DNA from: Methylumidiphilus sp963753955
GTDB lineage: Bacteria > Pseudomonadota > Gammaproteobacteria > Methylococcales > Methylococcaceae
Length of the DNA: 64,000 bases
Assembly: GCA_963753955.1 (NCBI GenBank)
Contig: CAVWEM010000019.1
Span: 34,445-98,444, forward strand
Direction of reading: 5' to 3'
Positions 18,837 to 27,895 of this stretch are shown one piece after another (position 1 is the stretch's first letter; every line of letters begins with the position of its first letter). The notes under the pieces were generated by a model. That model did not search any database. It saw only the letters and a program-made list of their open reading frames with translations, and was not told the DNA's origin. The translations under genes were made by a program, and so were the position numbers.

Positions 18837-20093
18837 ATGAATCTGACCGACCTGAAACGCAAGCCTGTCGCCGAGCTGATCGACATAGCCGAATCGCTCG
18901 ACATAGAAGGCTTCGCCCGCTCCAAGAAACAGGATCTCATCTTCGCCATCCTCAAGAAGCAGGCCAAAAGCGGCGAGGACATCTACGGCGACGGGGTGTT
19001 GGAGATATTGGCGGATGGCTTCGGTTTCCTGCGTTGCGCCGACAGCTCTTTTCTCGCCGGCCCCGACGACATTTACGTTTCGCCCAGCCAGATTAGGCGT
19101 TTCTCCTTGCGCACCGGCGACACCATCACCGGCAAGATCCGCCCCCCGAAAGAAAGCGAACGCTATTTCGCCATGCTCAAGGTGGAGCAGATCAATTACG
19201 AGCCACCCGAGAACGCCAAGCATAAAATCCTCTTTTCCAACCTCACCCCGCTATTCCCCAAATCCCGCTTCGTGCTGGAACTCGGCAACGGCACCAGCGA
19301 AGACCTTACCGCCCGCATCATCGACCTCATCGCCCCCATCGGCAAAGGCCAACGCGGCCTGATCGTCTCTCCGCCCAAAGCAGGCAAGACGATGATCTTG
19401 CAAAACCTCGCCCATTCCATCGCCGAACAAAATCCCGAGAGCTATCTGATCGTGCTGCTGATCGACGAGCGCCCCGAGGAAGTGACCGAAATGCAGCGCA
19501 GCGTGAAAGGCGAAGTCGTCTCCTCCACCTTCGACGAACCGCCCGCCCGCCATGTGCAGGTCGCGGAAATGGTCATCGAGAAGGCCAAGCGTTTGGTGGA
19601 GCACAAGCGCGATGTGGTGATCTTGCTCGATTCGATCACCCGCCTGGCCCGCGCCTACAACACTGTGGTGCCGTCCTCCGGCAAGGTGCTGACCGGCGGC
19701 GTGGATGCCAACGCCTTGGAGCGGCCCAAGCGCTTCTTCGGCGCGGCGCGCAACATCGAAGAAGGCGGCAGCCTGACAATCATCGCCACCGCGCTGGTGG
19801 ATACCGGTTCGCGCATGGACGAGGTGATCTACGAAGAGTTCAAAGGCACAGGCAACATGGAGCTGCACCTGGAGCGGAAAATCGCCGAGAAGCGCGTCTA
19901 TCCGGCGATCAACATCAACCGCTCCGGAACCCGCCGCGAGGAATACTTGGTTCCGCAGGACGAACTGCAAAAATGCTGGATACTGCGTAAGATCCTCCAG
20001 CCCATGGACGAGATGGCGGCCAGCGAATTCCTGCTTGGCAAGCTTAAGGACACGAAGACCAATGGCGAGTTTTTTGATTCGATGAAGCGATAA
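18837..20093 (+). CDS. rho: Transcription termination factor Rho
   Basis: A 418-residue hexameric RNA helicase that terminates transcription. It has the N-terminal helix MNLTDLKRKPVAELIDIAE, the RNA-binding cold-shock domain with GFGFLRC (about residues 60-67), Walker A SPPKAGKTMIL (about residue 180), Walker B VVILLDSITRLARAYN (about residue 260) and the Q/R-loop region SGKVLTGGVDANALERPKRF. The ATG at 18837 gives the exact family start. Confidence 0.98.
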   Translation: MNLTDLKRKPVAELIDIAESLDIEGFARSKKQDLIFAILKKQAKSGEDIYGDGVLEILADGFGFLRCADSSFLAGPDDIYVSPSQIRRFSLRTGDTITGKIRPPKESERYFAMLKVEQINYEPPENAKHKILFSNLTPLFPKSRFVLELGNGTSEDLTARIIDLIAPIGKGQRGLIVSPPKAGKTMILQNLAHSIAEQNPESYLIVLLIDERPEEVTEMQRSVKGEVVSSTFDEPPARHVQVAEMVIEKAKRLVEHKRDVVILLDSITRLARAYNTVVPSSGKVLTGGVDANALERPKRFFGAARNIEEGGSLTIIATALVDTGSRMDEVIYEEFKGTGNMELHLERKIAEKRVYPAININRSGTRREEYLVPQDELQKCWILRKILQPMDEMAASEFLLGKLKDTKTNGEFFDSMKR

Positions 20094-20196
20094 CGACTGG
20101 GAGAGCAAAAGATCGACTTGGTTCTGGCCGATCCCGGCAACCCGGCATAGCAAACCCGCCTTATCGTGCGCGAGGCCAAAACCCAGGGGTGCTACT

Positions 20197-20454
20197 ATGA
20201 CGCCTGCGGACAAGGCCGAAGATTTGCCGGAATTGCCCAGCCTCAGGGATCGGCTTAACCGGCTGGAGAAATATGGCTTGTTGGAAACCGATCCCTGGAT
20301 TGAATTGGGGTTGCTCCGCAACGCCTTTGAGCATGACTATCCCAACCCCGATCTGCGTGAAGCCGCGTTGCGGCAAGCTTTCGAGTCTATCCCTTTGCTA
20401 ACGGCCACGCTAGCAAATTGCGCCGACTGGCTCAATGCCCGGTTCGGCCTGTAA
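20197..20454 (+). CDS. Short HepT-like protein with an RX4HXY motif
   Basis: An 85-residue all-helical protein. Residues around 43-50 read RNAFEHDY, which fits the RX4-6HXY motif of HepT/MNT-type RNase toxins, preceded by a helix (DRLNRLEKYGLLETD). HepT proteins are usually about 140 residues, so this is short. No MNT nucleotidyltransferase antitoxin lies next to it. It could be a truncated toxin, a solitary HepT-fold protein with another role, or a nucleotidyltransferase substrate-binding domain. It lies between rho and argG. Confidence 0.6.
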   Translation: MTPADKAEDLPELPSLRDRLNRLEKYGLLETDPWIELGLLRNAFEHDYPNPDLREAALRQAFESIPLLTATLANCADWLNARFGL

Positions 20455-20539
20455 CTGACCAGGGTCGGCTAGCCAGCGATTCTCAAAAAATCGATGGAGT
20501 ACCGACTGCCCGTCGTCCTAGCCCCGGAAACCGACGAAT

Positions 20540-20568
20540 CGTCAGCACTCCATACGTTCGTTTATAAT
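20540..20568 (+). promoter_or_regulatory. Probable argG promoter
   Basis: A perfect TATAAT lies at 20563-20568, 36 bases upstream of the argG ATG. The -35 region around 20540 is weak, so only the -10 element is convincing. Confidence 0.5.
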
Positions 20569-20604
20569 GCCTGCACTATCAGCACCAAACCCCGCAGGAG
20601 AACC

Positions 20605-21588
20605 ATGCCCAAGCAAACTGTCAAAAAAGTCGCCCTAGCCTATTCGGGTGGACTCGACACCTCCGTCATCCTCAAATGGCTGCAAGAAACCTACGGCTGC
20701 GAAGTCGTCACCTTCACTGCCGACATCGGCCAAGGCGAGGAAGTCGAGCCTGCCCGCGCCAAAGCCCAGGCCATGGGCGTCAAGGAGATCCACATCGACG
20801 ACCTCGCCGAAGAGTTCGTCCGCGATTTTGTCTTCCCAATGTTCCGCGCCAACACCATCTACGAAGGCGAATACCTGCTCGGCACGTCCATTGCCCGCCC
20901 GCTGATCGCCAAGCGCCTGATTGAAATCGCCAACGAAACCGGCTGCGACGCGATCTGCCATGGTGCGACCGGCAAGGGCAACGACCAAGTGCGCTTTGAA
21001 CTCGGCGCGTATGCGCTCAAACCCGACATCAAAGTCATCGCGCCCTGGCGCGAATGGGATCTGACCTCCCGCGAAACCCTGATGACCTATGCCGAAAAGC
21101 ACAACATCCCCATCGAATTGAAGGTCGGCAAGTCCTCGCCCTACTCGATGGACGCCAACCTGCTGCACATCTCCTACGAAGGCCGCGTCCTCGAAGACCC
21201 GTGGACAGAGGCGGAAGAAGACATGTGGCGCTGGACTGTATCCCCCGAAGCCGCCCCCGACAGCCCTCCTATGTGGAACTGGGCTTATGAACAAGGCGAC
21301 ATCATCAGCATTGACGGCGGGCGCTTAAGCCCGGCGGCTGTGCTGCGAAAACTGAACAAACTGGGCGGGGCCAACGGCGTGGGCCGTCTGGACATCGTGG
21401 AAAACCGCTATGTCGGCATGAAGTCCCGTGGCTGTTACGAAACCCCGGCTGGCACCATCATGCTCAAAGCCCACCGCGCCATCGAATCCCTGACCCTGGA
21501 CCGCGAAGTCGCCCATCTGAAGGACGAACTGATGCCCCGCTATGCCAGCTTGATTTACAACGGCTACTGGTGGAGCCCCGAGCGCTGA
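20605..21588 (+). CDS. argG: Argininosuccinate synthase, C-terminally disrupted
   Basis: ArgG joins citrulline and aspartate with ATP in arginine synthesis. The ATP-binding P-loop LAYSGGLDTS is near residue 13, followed by the ATGKGNDQVRFEL citrulline/aspartate motif (about residue 118). ATG 20605 follows GCAGGAG, so the upstream in-frame ATG at 20494 is not used. The frame stops at 21588 after 327 residues, about 75 short of the usual length of about 400. The missing part is recognisable downstream in shifted frames (see 21589-21833). Confidence 0.9.
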   Translation: MPKQTVKKVALAYSGGLDTSVILKWLQETYGCEVVTFTADIGQGEEVEPARAKAQAMGVKEIHIDDLAEEFVRDFVFPMFRANTIYEGEYLLGTSIARPLIAKRLIEIANETGCDAICHGATGKGNDQVRFELGAYALKPDIKVIAPWREWDLTSRETLMTYAEKHNIPIELKVGKSSPYSMDANLLHISYEGRVLEDPWTEAEEDMWRWTVSPEAAPDSPPMWNWAYEQGDIISIDGGRLSPAAVLRKLNKLGGANGVGRLDIVENRYVGMKSRGCYETPAGTIMLKAHRAIESLTLDREVAHLKDELMPRYASLIYNGYWWSPER

Positions 21589-21833
21589 TGCTGCAAACAT
21601 GATCGATGCCTCGCAGGCTACAGGTGAACGGCGCGGTGCGGGTGAAACTCTACAAAGGCTAAGTCATCGTCGTAGGCCGCAAATCCGAAACCAACAGCCT
21701 GTTTGACATGAACATCGCCACCTTCGAAGACGACGGGGGCGCTTACAACCAGAAGGACGCGGAAGGCTTTATCAAGCTAAACGCCCTGCGCTTGCGGATT
21801 GCGGGGAAGAAGGGGGTTAAGTTTACGGGTTGA
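21589..21833 (+). pseudogene. argG: Displaced 3' end of argG
   Basis: The bases after the argG stop encode the usual ArgG ending in changing frames. Pieces are MIDASQA at 21600-21620, then VNGAVRVKLYKG at 21626-21661, then VIVVGRKSETNSLFDMNIAT to RIAGKK ending in a TGA at 21831. Joining them needs a missing base near 21587, another near 21599, an extra base near 21622, and a TAA at 21660-21662 read where Asn is expected. Either this arginine gene is decaying or the local sequence is poor. The residue conservation between the breaks favours recent or artefactual damage. Confidence 0.75.
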
Positions 21834-22082
21834 TCCGATCAAGCCCTCTACCTGAGGGAAAGTGTTGGGTGAGGGGTAAATGTTCCCATTAAGCTCTGGC
21901 GCGGGAAGGCCTGCCCCGGTGTTCCCGCGCCTCGGAACCAACCGCCGGAGTGTAAGATCCAGGCACCAGCCCTTTATTTCTCGCATTTCTTTGGCTGCTC
22001 GGCCTAACGGGGATTTACGAGGCTGGGCCTTGCCAGCGCGGAACACCGCCGCGCAGCCAGGAAGCGGCAGGCTCTTTGCCCT
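21834..22082. other. Intergenic region after argG with a REP-like element
   Basis: No gene is supported. A REP-like element lies at 21844-21877 (the reverse complement reads CCCCTCACCC, AACACTTTCCCTC, AGGTAGAGGG). GC-rich short inverted repeats follow, including GCGCGG and CCGCGC around 22035-22055. It separates the convergent argG (plus) and the small exported-protein gene (minus). Confidence 0.5.
21844..21877. repeat. REP-like palindromic element
   Basis: Minus-strand reading CCCCTCACCC, AACACTTTCCCTC, AGGTAGAGGG is the same layout as the copies at 17477 and 22582. It sits just after the argG remnant. Confidence 0.6.
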
Positions 22083-22484
22083 TTATTTGATCTTCGTCAG
22101 CACCTTGCCTTCGCTGTCGAAGCGGCAGAAGTTGCCGGTGAAATAACGGACGCAATCCGGCGTCTCCAAGATTTTCGCTTCGTCGCCGTTCAGGATAATG
22201 TTCAGCTCGCAGTAATGGGCCTCGCCTTGGGCCTGCTTCTTCAGGTGGAGTTCGTTCTCGCTGATGACCTTGGCCTCGCCGGAGATTTCGGTTGAGCAAG
22301 GCTTGTCGGTTTCAGTCCCCATGGGCTCGAAATCCACATCCACCAAAACATCCACCTTGCCTTTTTGCTTGGTGATTTTCAGATGCTGGACATGGTTGCC
22401 GTCTTTGCGGATGTAATGGTCAGCGCCGGCGAACACGCTGGCGGAGAACATCAAGCCCAGAGCCAATAGCAGAGTCTTCTTCAT
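22083..22484 (-). CDS. Small exported protein of unknown function
   Basis: A 133-residue protein starting MKKTLLLALGLMFSASVFA, a clear Sec signal peptide with cleavage before GADHY. The mature part is hydrophilic, with four cysteines (residues 63, 92, 111 and 120) that could form two disulfides in the periplasm. An AGAAGG site precedes the ATG. I do not recognise the family. It is codirectional with dapD but separated from it by a REP-like element. Confidence 0.8.
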   Translation of the reverse strand: MKKTLLLALGLMFSASVFAGADHYIRKDGNHVQHLKITKQKGKVDVLVDVDFEPMGTETDKPCSTEISGEAKVISENELHLKKQAQGEAHYCELNIILNGDEAKILETPDCVRYFTGNFCRFDSEGKVLTKIK

Positions 22485-22581
22485 TTCAGTGCCTTCTTTA
22501 CTTTTAGTTTTGCGGTAAGGGAATGGTTTTTCGGGTTCGTACGGTTTGTATATCATGCCGTGCGGGCGAGGACTTTCGAGA

Positions 22582-22616
22582 CCCTCACCCCGGCCCCTCT
22601 CCCAATGGAGAGGGGA
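22582..22616. repeat. REP-like palindromic element downstream of dapD
   Basis: CCCTCACCCC, GGCCCCTCTCCC, AATGG, AGAGGGG forms a stem between CCCCTCTCC and GGAGAGGGG with a short loop. It lies five bases beyond the dapD stop and may stabilise the transcript end. Confidence 0.65.
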
Positions 22617-22620
22617 AACA

Positions 22621-23436
<816 letters not shown>

Positions 23437-23442
23437 AAGTAT

Positions 23443-24141
23443 TTACTCAGGTTTAGGGAAATTGGTTTCGAGTTGGAAGAGGCGCTTGATCCAGTTAATA
23501 AAATCATCAACTGTTTCGGAATGAGCATCGACATAGCCTTTAGTTACAGCTGACCCTATGGGATGTCCGGGTTCTTCTTGCCAAGCTAACCAAGTTGCTA
23601 CTTGAGCTTTAGCAAGGTCTTTGTCTGGATTAAATCTTGGGCCACCGGGTAAATTATTGAGAGTAACCCCGACATAATCCCATAGCTTTTGGTTATCAGG
23701 ATCTGGCTTTATCATCCGAGCAATAAAATGTTCAAGAATCCCTTCGAGTTTGTTGTCCGGCATTAACTAAATACCTAAACGCTTTTTGCCTGGAATGATG
23801 TTTCCTTTGGGGTCAGGCTGATCGGGCGGGGAATATTCCAATTCAAAGTCTTTCAACTTATCTGCTATGCCTTTCCTGCGTCCTTGTAAATCTAGGTCTG
23901 CATCAAGAATGATTCCCAAAGCATCAATATCTTGATCCTTAAGTTGGGTTAATCCATTGAGCACATCCACCCAATCGCCAGAAGCTTTCGTTTCAAAATC
24001 CTTGGGAATTATTTTATCTTTGGGCTTTTCATATAAGCCGCGCTTAACAAATAAATGACCGAAAAAATTATAATCCGCGCCGCCTTCAACTAATAACCGA
24101 CAACGAAAGACTGGTTTCTCTGTCTTGATGGGATGAGGCAT
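23443..24141 (-). pseudogene. DUF3226 (TOPRIM-like) gene broken by an amber codon
   Basis: Two pieces in the same frame, 124 and 106 residues, are separated by a single TAG at 23767-23769. The junction reads KKRLGI-stop-LMPDNKLEGIL, where DUF3226 proteins have a Trp (GIWLMPDN), so a TGG to TAG change explains it. The first piece carries the acidic TOPRIM-like motifs LLVEGGADYNFF (Glu near residue 19) and ALGIILDADLDL (Asp-x-Asp near residue 97). The restored length of about 231 residues is normal. The start overlaps the AAA ATPase stop (TAATG), so the two form a coupled pair. Biochemical function of DUF3226 is not established to my knowledge. Confidence 0.8.
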
Positions 24142-24615
24142 TAGCGAATCTCGATTCCTTGTTCAACCACTGCTTTCATAGCGCTTTTATTGTAAGATTC
24201 GGCCTCTATCCCTGAACCATCCCTGCTTCTTTGTAAGCGAATCAGCCGTGCATCATCTTGGAACTCGGCTGAAGCTTCTTGGAAAGATGATACACAATCC
24301 CAACTATGGGTAGTGGCGAAAACTTGGACGTTCCATTCATGGGCCAGCTTGAATACAGCCCGCCAGACATCAGATTGGGCACGGTGATACAGTCCCGTTT
24401 CAATTTCATCCACCAGCAAAATACCATCACTCGCCACAGTCATTGCCAATGCGACGGCAAATATCCTTTGAATCCCCTCACCGAGATTTGCCAAGGAAAT
24501 AGGATCGGCAAATTGGCCTGTCTTCACCACCGAATAACGAACCCGGTCTTTCATATTCTCACCTTTAAAGGTGAATCGGGTAGTTTTTGGATCAAGCAAT
24601 TGCAAAAACTCAATA

Positions 24616-25664
24616 GAGTTGTTCCCGGTGTTAAGTTAATGATTATAGGCTATTTTTAGGTTCCAAAGACCCGCCGGAACCCAAAAAAGGAAATCAATGA
24701 GCCAGTCCAGGTGGTTTCTGATCCGATGGGTCAGGCAATGGAAAGCCTTCATCCCGCCGATGGCGTGTTCCACGGAAACGCGGGTTCCCGCATGCTGCCG
24801 GTTATGTTTGACCTGCGCGGCGGTCAGTTTCGGCTTCGGGTTGTTTTTAGATTTCTTCGGCCTTTTGTGTGGAAGGTTTATCTTGGATTTCACGCCATAA
24901 TCTTTTTGCGCACCTTGGAACCCAAGGTCGAGCCACAGATTCACTCGATGGAACCATTTCAGTTTTGGGTCGAATACCTTTTTCATGAGCTTGTAGTCGT
25001 GGACGCTGCCGGCGAAGACGCAGAAGAGGAAAAGGATTTTCCGGTGCAGGGTCGTGAGGACGAGCGCCTGGAGCGTGTGGCGTTTTTTTTTCCGCTGAAG
25101 CGGGCCTTCTGGAGTTCCCCGTCCTGCGGCCTGACGCAGGCGCACTCCATCCCGTCGATGATGACGTCGCCATATTTATCGACGAGTCGCAGGAACTCCT
25201 CGGGAGTCCCAGGCGACCGCTCAGGGAGCACGCCGAGGTCCGACAGGCTCCGCAGCAAGACGGGCAGGAGTTTCTCCACATGGTTGTGGGCATGCCCCGA
25301 ACTGAAGCCGAAAAGGAAGCCCAGCACGTCGAAGGTGGGGTATGTCTTGAGGTAATACAAAATGAAGAAAAGCTTCTTCCCGGGCGTGTCGAGATGGCCT
25401 TTTGGCCCGCCCGTTGGAACCTGCTTGATTTCGCCCTGCCGACACCTTTCCAGTTGGACGGCATCGTAGGCCGCCGCGAAGGCCGCAAGGAGGATGTTGA
25501 ATTTTGGCAGGCTCATGCCGATGACGGACTTAATCTTGCGGTCATGCTTCTTGCCATCCAGCTTTTTAAATCTTTCGAAGGCCATGGGTTGTCTATTTTC
25601 TGTAGGGTATGGATACCCTATAATAAGGCAGTATTAAAAAAATTAACAGGGTCGGGAACAAGTC
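24616..25664 (-). mobile_element. IS5-family insertion sequence, IS427-like
   Basis: The ends GAGTTGTTCCCG (24616-24627) and CGGGAACAAGTC (25653-25664) are imperfect inverted repeats. Both are flanked by TA (24614-24615 and 25665-25666), a 2-bp target duplication as in the IS427 group. The 1049-bp element encodes a two-frame DDE transposase on the minus strand. Its excision in silico restores the host ATPase frame exactly, which fixes the borders. Confidence 0.85.
24636..25585 (-). CDS. IS5-family DDE transposase, OrfA/OrfB with -1 frameshift site
   Basis: OrfA (from ATG 25585) has an N-terminal helix-turn-helix region and the first catalytic Asp in DVIIDGMECACVRP. At 25083-25091 a run of nine A (minus strand, GGA AAA AAA AAC) allows a -1 slip. 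OrfA then ends as KKNATRSRR, while the -1 frame reads KKKRHTLQALVL and continues with the second Asp (WLDLGFQGA) and the Glu helix (VSVEHAIGGMKAF). The same two-frame organisation is known from IS427-group elements, which supports programmed frameshifting rather than error. The fused product would be about 315 residues. Confidence 0.85.
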
Positions 25665-26268
25665 TAATAATAGCCTCTTCTTTACTGCTTAATGCTATAT
25701 CATCCCAATAGGTACTTAAAGCTTGCCACATCAATCCCTTGACTGGAATAAAAACAAGCTTTGAGTTTTTAGATACTTAAATAACGTCATATTATAGGTA
25801 TTCCTGCTCAGGCAAACTAGGCCAATCTCTAGTGGTTCCACGTAACTTTGAAGGCTCCCCAGATAAAACAGAAAACTTTCCATCCTTTGACAAGGAAATT
25901 CTCAAACCGCATCTATTTGACTCAATTCTAAATGATTGTGAGTCTGCTTTTTTACGACCATTAAAGAAACCTTTTATAGCGTCTTGCCGTGAATAAACGG
26001 ATGATGGTGCAGGTATATTATAAATAACCAGATCATTCCGATCATAAAGTATTTTGTGAATTATAGGCCAAGCCGCATATGTACCCAACAACCAAAGGGC
26101 TTCTAACAAAGCCGTCTTGCCCACACTATTCTTCCCCACAATCAAATTCACCCGCCCGAGCTTCTCAATGGTGAGATGCTCAAAACAGCGGAAGTTTTTT
26201 ATTTCCAGGGAATCTAAATGAAGTGCGCTCATTGAGAATATTCCTTTAAGCCAAAAACAAAACCGTTC

Positions 26269-26325
26269 GTAGTCCCGGCTTTAGACGGTTCAACAACATA
26301 AATAACCGCCTGAAGGCGGGACTAC
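26269..26325. repeat. Imperfect inverted repeat (REP-type) between dapC and the AAA gene
   Basis: GTAGTCCCGGCTTTAGACGG (start 26269) and its partner ending GGCGGGACTAC at 26325 form 22-base arms with about four mismatches around a 13-base A/T-rich loop. It looks like a mobile REP/REPIN-type element and could also attenuate transcription from dapC into the inserted ATPase gene. Confidence 0.6.
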
Positions 26326-26334
26326 AAACATTTT

Positions 26335-27540
26335 TCATAATCCCGCCACAAATTCCTTAATCCGCCCAGCCGCCTCAACGCATTCCGCCAAAGGCGCGAC
26401 CAAGGCCATGCGGACATGGTTCGAGCCGGGATTGATACCCTGCGCTTCCCGCGACAAATACCCACCGGGCAAGACCGTAATATTCTGACGCGCAAACAAA
26501 TCGCGGGTAAAAACCTCGCCGTCCAATCCTATGCGACCGACATCTGGCCATAGGTAAAATCCGGCGGGTGGGATTTCCACATCCAATACGCCACCCAAAA
26601 TATCGACAACAGCGGCAAACTTGGCCCGATAGAGGGCGCGGTTTGCCACCACATGCTCCTCATCCCGCCATGCCGCCAAGCTGGCCTGCTGCACCGGCAA
26701 CGATAAAGCGCAGCCGTGGTAGGTGCGATACAACAGATACTTTTCCAAGATGGCGGCATCCCCGGCGACGAAGCCCGAGCGCAGACCCGGCGCGTTGGAG
26801 CGTTTGGATAGGCTGTGGAACACGACGCAACGCTTGAAGCCGGTGTTGCCCATCGCATAGGCGGTTTGCAGCAAGCCTTGCGGCGGGCGGGCCTCTTCGG
26901 CGTAAAGCTCCGAATAGCACTCGTCCGCCGCGATCACAAAATCAAAGCGCTCGGCCAGCTCGATCAGCTTGCGTTGCGTAGCCTCGCCCATCACCGCGCC
27001 TGTGGGGTTGCCGGGCGAGCAGATATAAAGGAGTTGGCAACGCGCCCAGACTTCATCCGGCACGGCGTCGAAATCCGGCAGGTGGCCCGTCTCCCGTGTG
27101 GTGTTGAGGAAATACGGATCCGCCCCGGCCAGCAAGGCCGCACCCTCGTAGATCTGATAGAAGGGATTGGGCATCGCCACCAAGGGCTCTGGACCGGGAT
27201 CGACCACGCATTGGGCAAACGAAAACAGTGCTTCGCGGGTGCCGTTCACCGGGATGGCATGGCGCTCGGCATCGACCACGCCCGCAGGCAGCTTGAAGCG
27301 CACGGAGAGCCAGTCGGCGATGGCCTGCCGCAACAGAGCAATGCCCTTGGTCGCGGGGTAGTTGCCCAACCCGCCCAAATGGGCAACCAGCGCGTCGCTA
27401 ATCAATTTAGGTGTGGGGTGTTGTGGCTCGCCGATGGACAGGGCGATGTGCGGCTTGTCGGCAGGCGGATTGATGCCTTGTTTCAGGCGGGCGAGCTTCT
27501 CAAAGGGATAGGGCTGTAGCTTGGACAGATGGGGGTTCAC
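26335..27540 (-). CDS. dapC: Succinyldiaminopimelate aminotransferase DapC
   Basis: A fold-type I PLP aminotransferase of 401 residues that converts N-succinyl-2-amino-6-ketopimelate to N-succinyl-LL-DAP. The PLP lysine is in FHSLSKRSNAPGLRSGF (about residue 245). Other landmarks are the NPFYQIYEG substrate motif, CSPGNPTGAV, and ADECYSELY for the PLP pyridine. The location near dapD and the start MNPHLSKLQPYPFEKL support DapC over a generic aminotransferase. It is codirectional with dapD, but the AAA/DUF3226 pair has come between them. Confidence 0.93.
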   Translation of the reverse strand: MNPHLSKLQPYPFEKLARLKQGINPPADKPHIALSIGEPQHPTPKLISDALVAHLGGLGNYPATKGIALLRQAIADWLSVRFKLPAGVVDAERHAIPVNGTREALFSFAQCVVDPGPEPLVAMPNPFYQIYEGAALLAGADPYFLNTTRETGHLPDFDAVPDEVWARCQLLYICSPGNPTGAVMGEATQRKLIELAERFDFVIAADECYSELYAEEARPPQGLLQTAYAMGNTGFKRCVVFHSLSKRSNAPGLRSGFVAGDAAILEKYLLYRTYHGCALSLPVQQASLAAWRDEEHVVANRALYRAKFAAVVDILGGVLDVEIPPAGFYLWPDVGRIGLDGEVFTRDLFARQNITVLPGGYLSREAQGINPGSNHVRMALVAPLAECVEAAGRIKEFVAGL

Positions 27541-27895
27541 GGAAGGCGAGGGTTCCAGTTAAGAAGTTGCCGCCGAAAAGGCCTGCCCGCTGGCGGGCTT
27601 CGCCTGAGTTCAAGGCCGATAGTATAGGGGATAAGGTTCCGGCTTCCAACAAGGCCACTGTCCGGGCGGCCTCGCAAGTCCCTTCTCGCCTTTGGGATTG
27701 GAGGCCAAAACCGCCACCCTTGAGGTCAATCCAGACAACACCATGCCCTGTCACCCTCACCGAGCGAAAGCCAGCACCGGGGAAATATTGCCGAATGTCA
27801 TAAAGATGTAATAGGACTCTTGGACAATACGGTCGCAAGCGTTGCGTTCAAGCAACACAACGTAAAATTTTACAACAACCTGAGTGGGTATTTAG
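27541..27895. other. Divergent intergenic region between dapC and the phosphate porin
   Basis: This 355-base region contains the starts of divergent dapC (minus) and the porin (plus). No coding frame is convincing. The last 100 bases hold the Pho-box-like site (27796-27817), followed by an AT-richer stretch (AACGTAAAATTTTACAACAA) with a short palindrome GTAAAATTTTAC. Confidence 0.55.
27796..27817 (+). promoter_or_regulatory. Pho-box-like PhoB site upstream of the porin
   Basis: TGTCATAAAGA followed by TGTAATAGGAC is a tandem 11-base direct repeat, as in the PhoB consensus (CTGTCAT, then A/T-rich spacers). It lies about 80 bases before the start of a phosphate-type porin that is followed by pstS. 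Regulation by phosphate starvation is inferred from this match and the gene content. Confidence 0.6.

Larger units (their letters stand above)
24141..26232 (-). pseudogene. AAA (ABC/OLD-like) ATPase gene interrupted by an IS element
   Basis: The N-terminal part (26232-25792) starts with LEIKNFRCFEHL and Walker A GKNSVGKTALL (about residue 33). It then meets two in-frame TAA codons (25792-25794 and 25777-25779). The frame continues through KLVFIPVKGLMWQ to EEAII, where the insertion sequence 24616-25664 sits. It resumes with EFLQLLDPKTTRFTF and includes a signature-like LANLGEGIQR, Walker B GILLVDEIETG and the switch His (TTHSWDC). Removing the IS and one TA copy restores one frame of about 346 codons. 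The pair with DUF3226 resembles ATPase plus TOPRIM defence modules; that role is inferred. Confidence 0.82.

Noticed and set aside
19251..20321. Long open frame antisense to rho
   Set aside because: Shadow of a highly conserved gene; leucine/glycine-rich without any domain.
25777..25794. Recoding of TAA as an amino acid in the AAA ATPase
   Set aside because: All other genes use TAA as stop, the same gene is also hit by an IS and its partner by a TAG, so decay explains it better.
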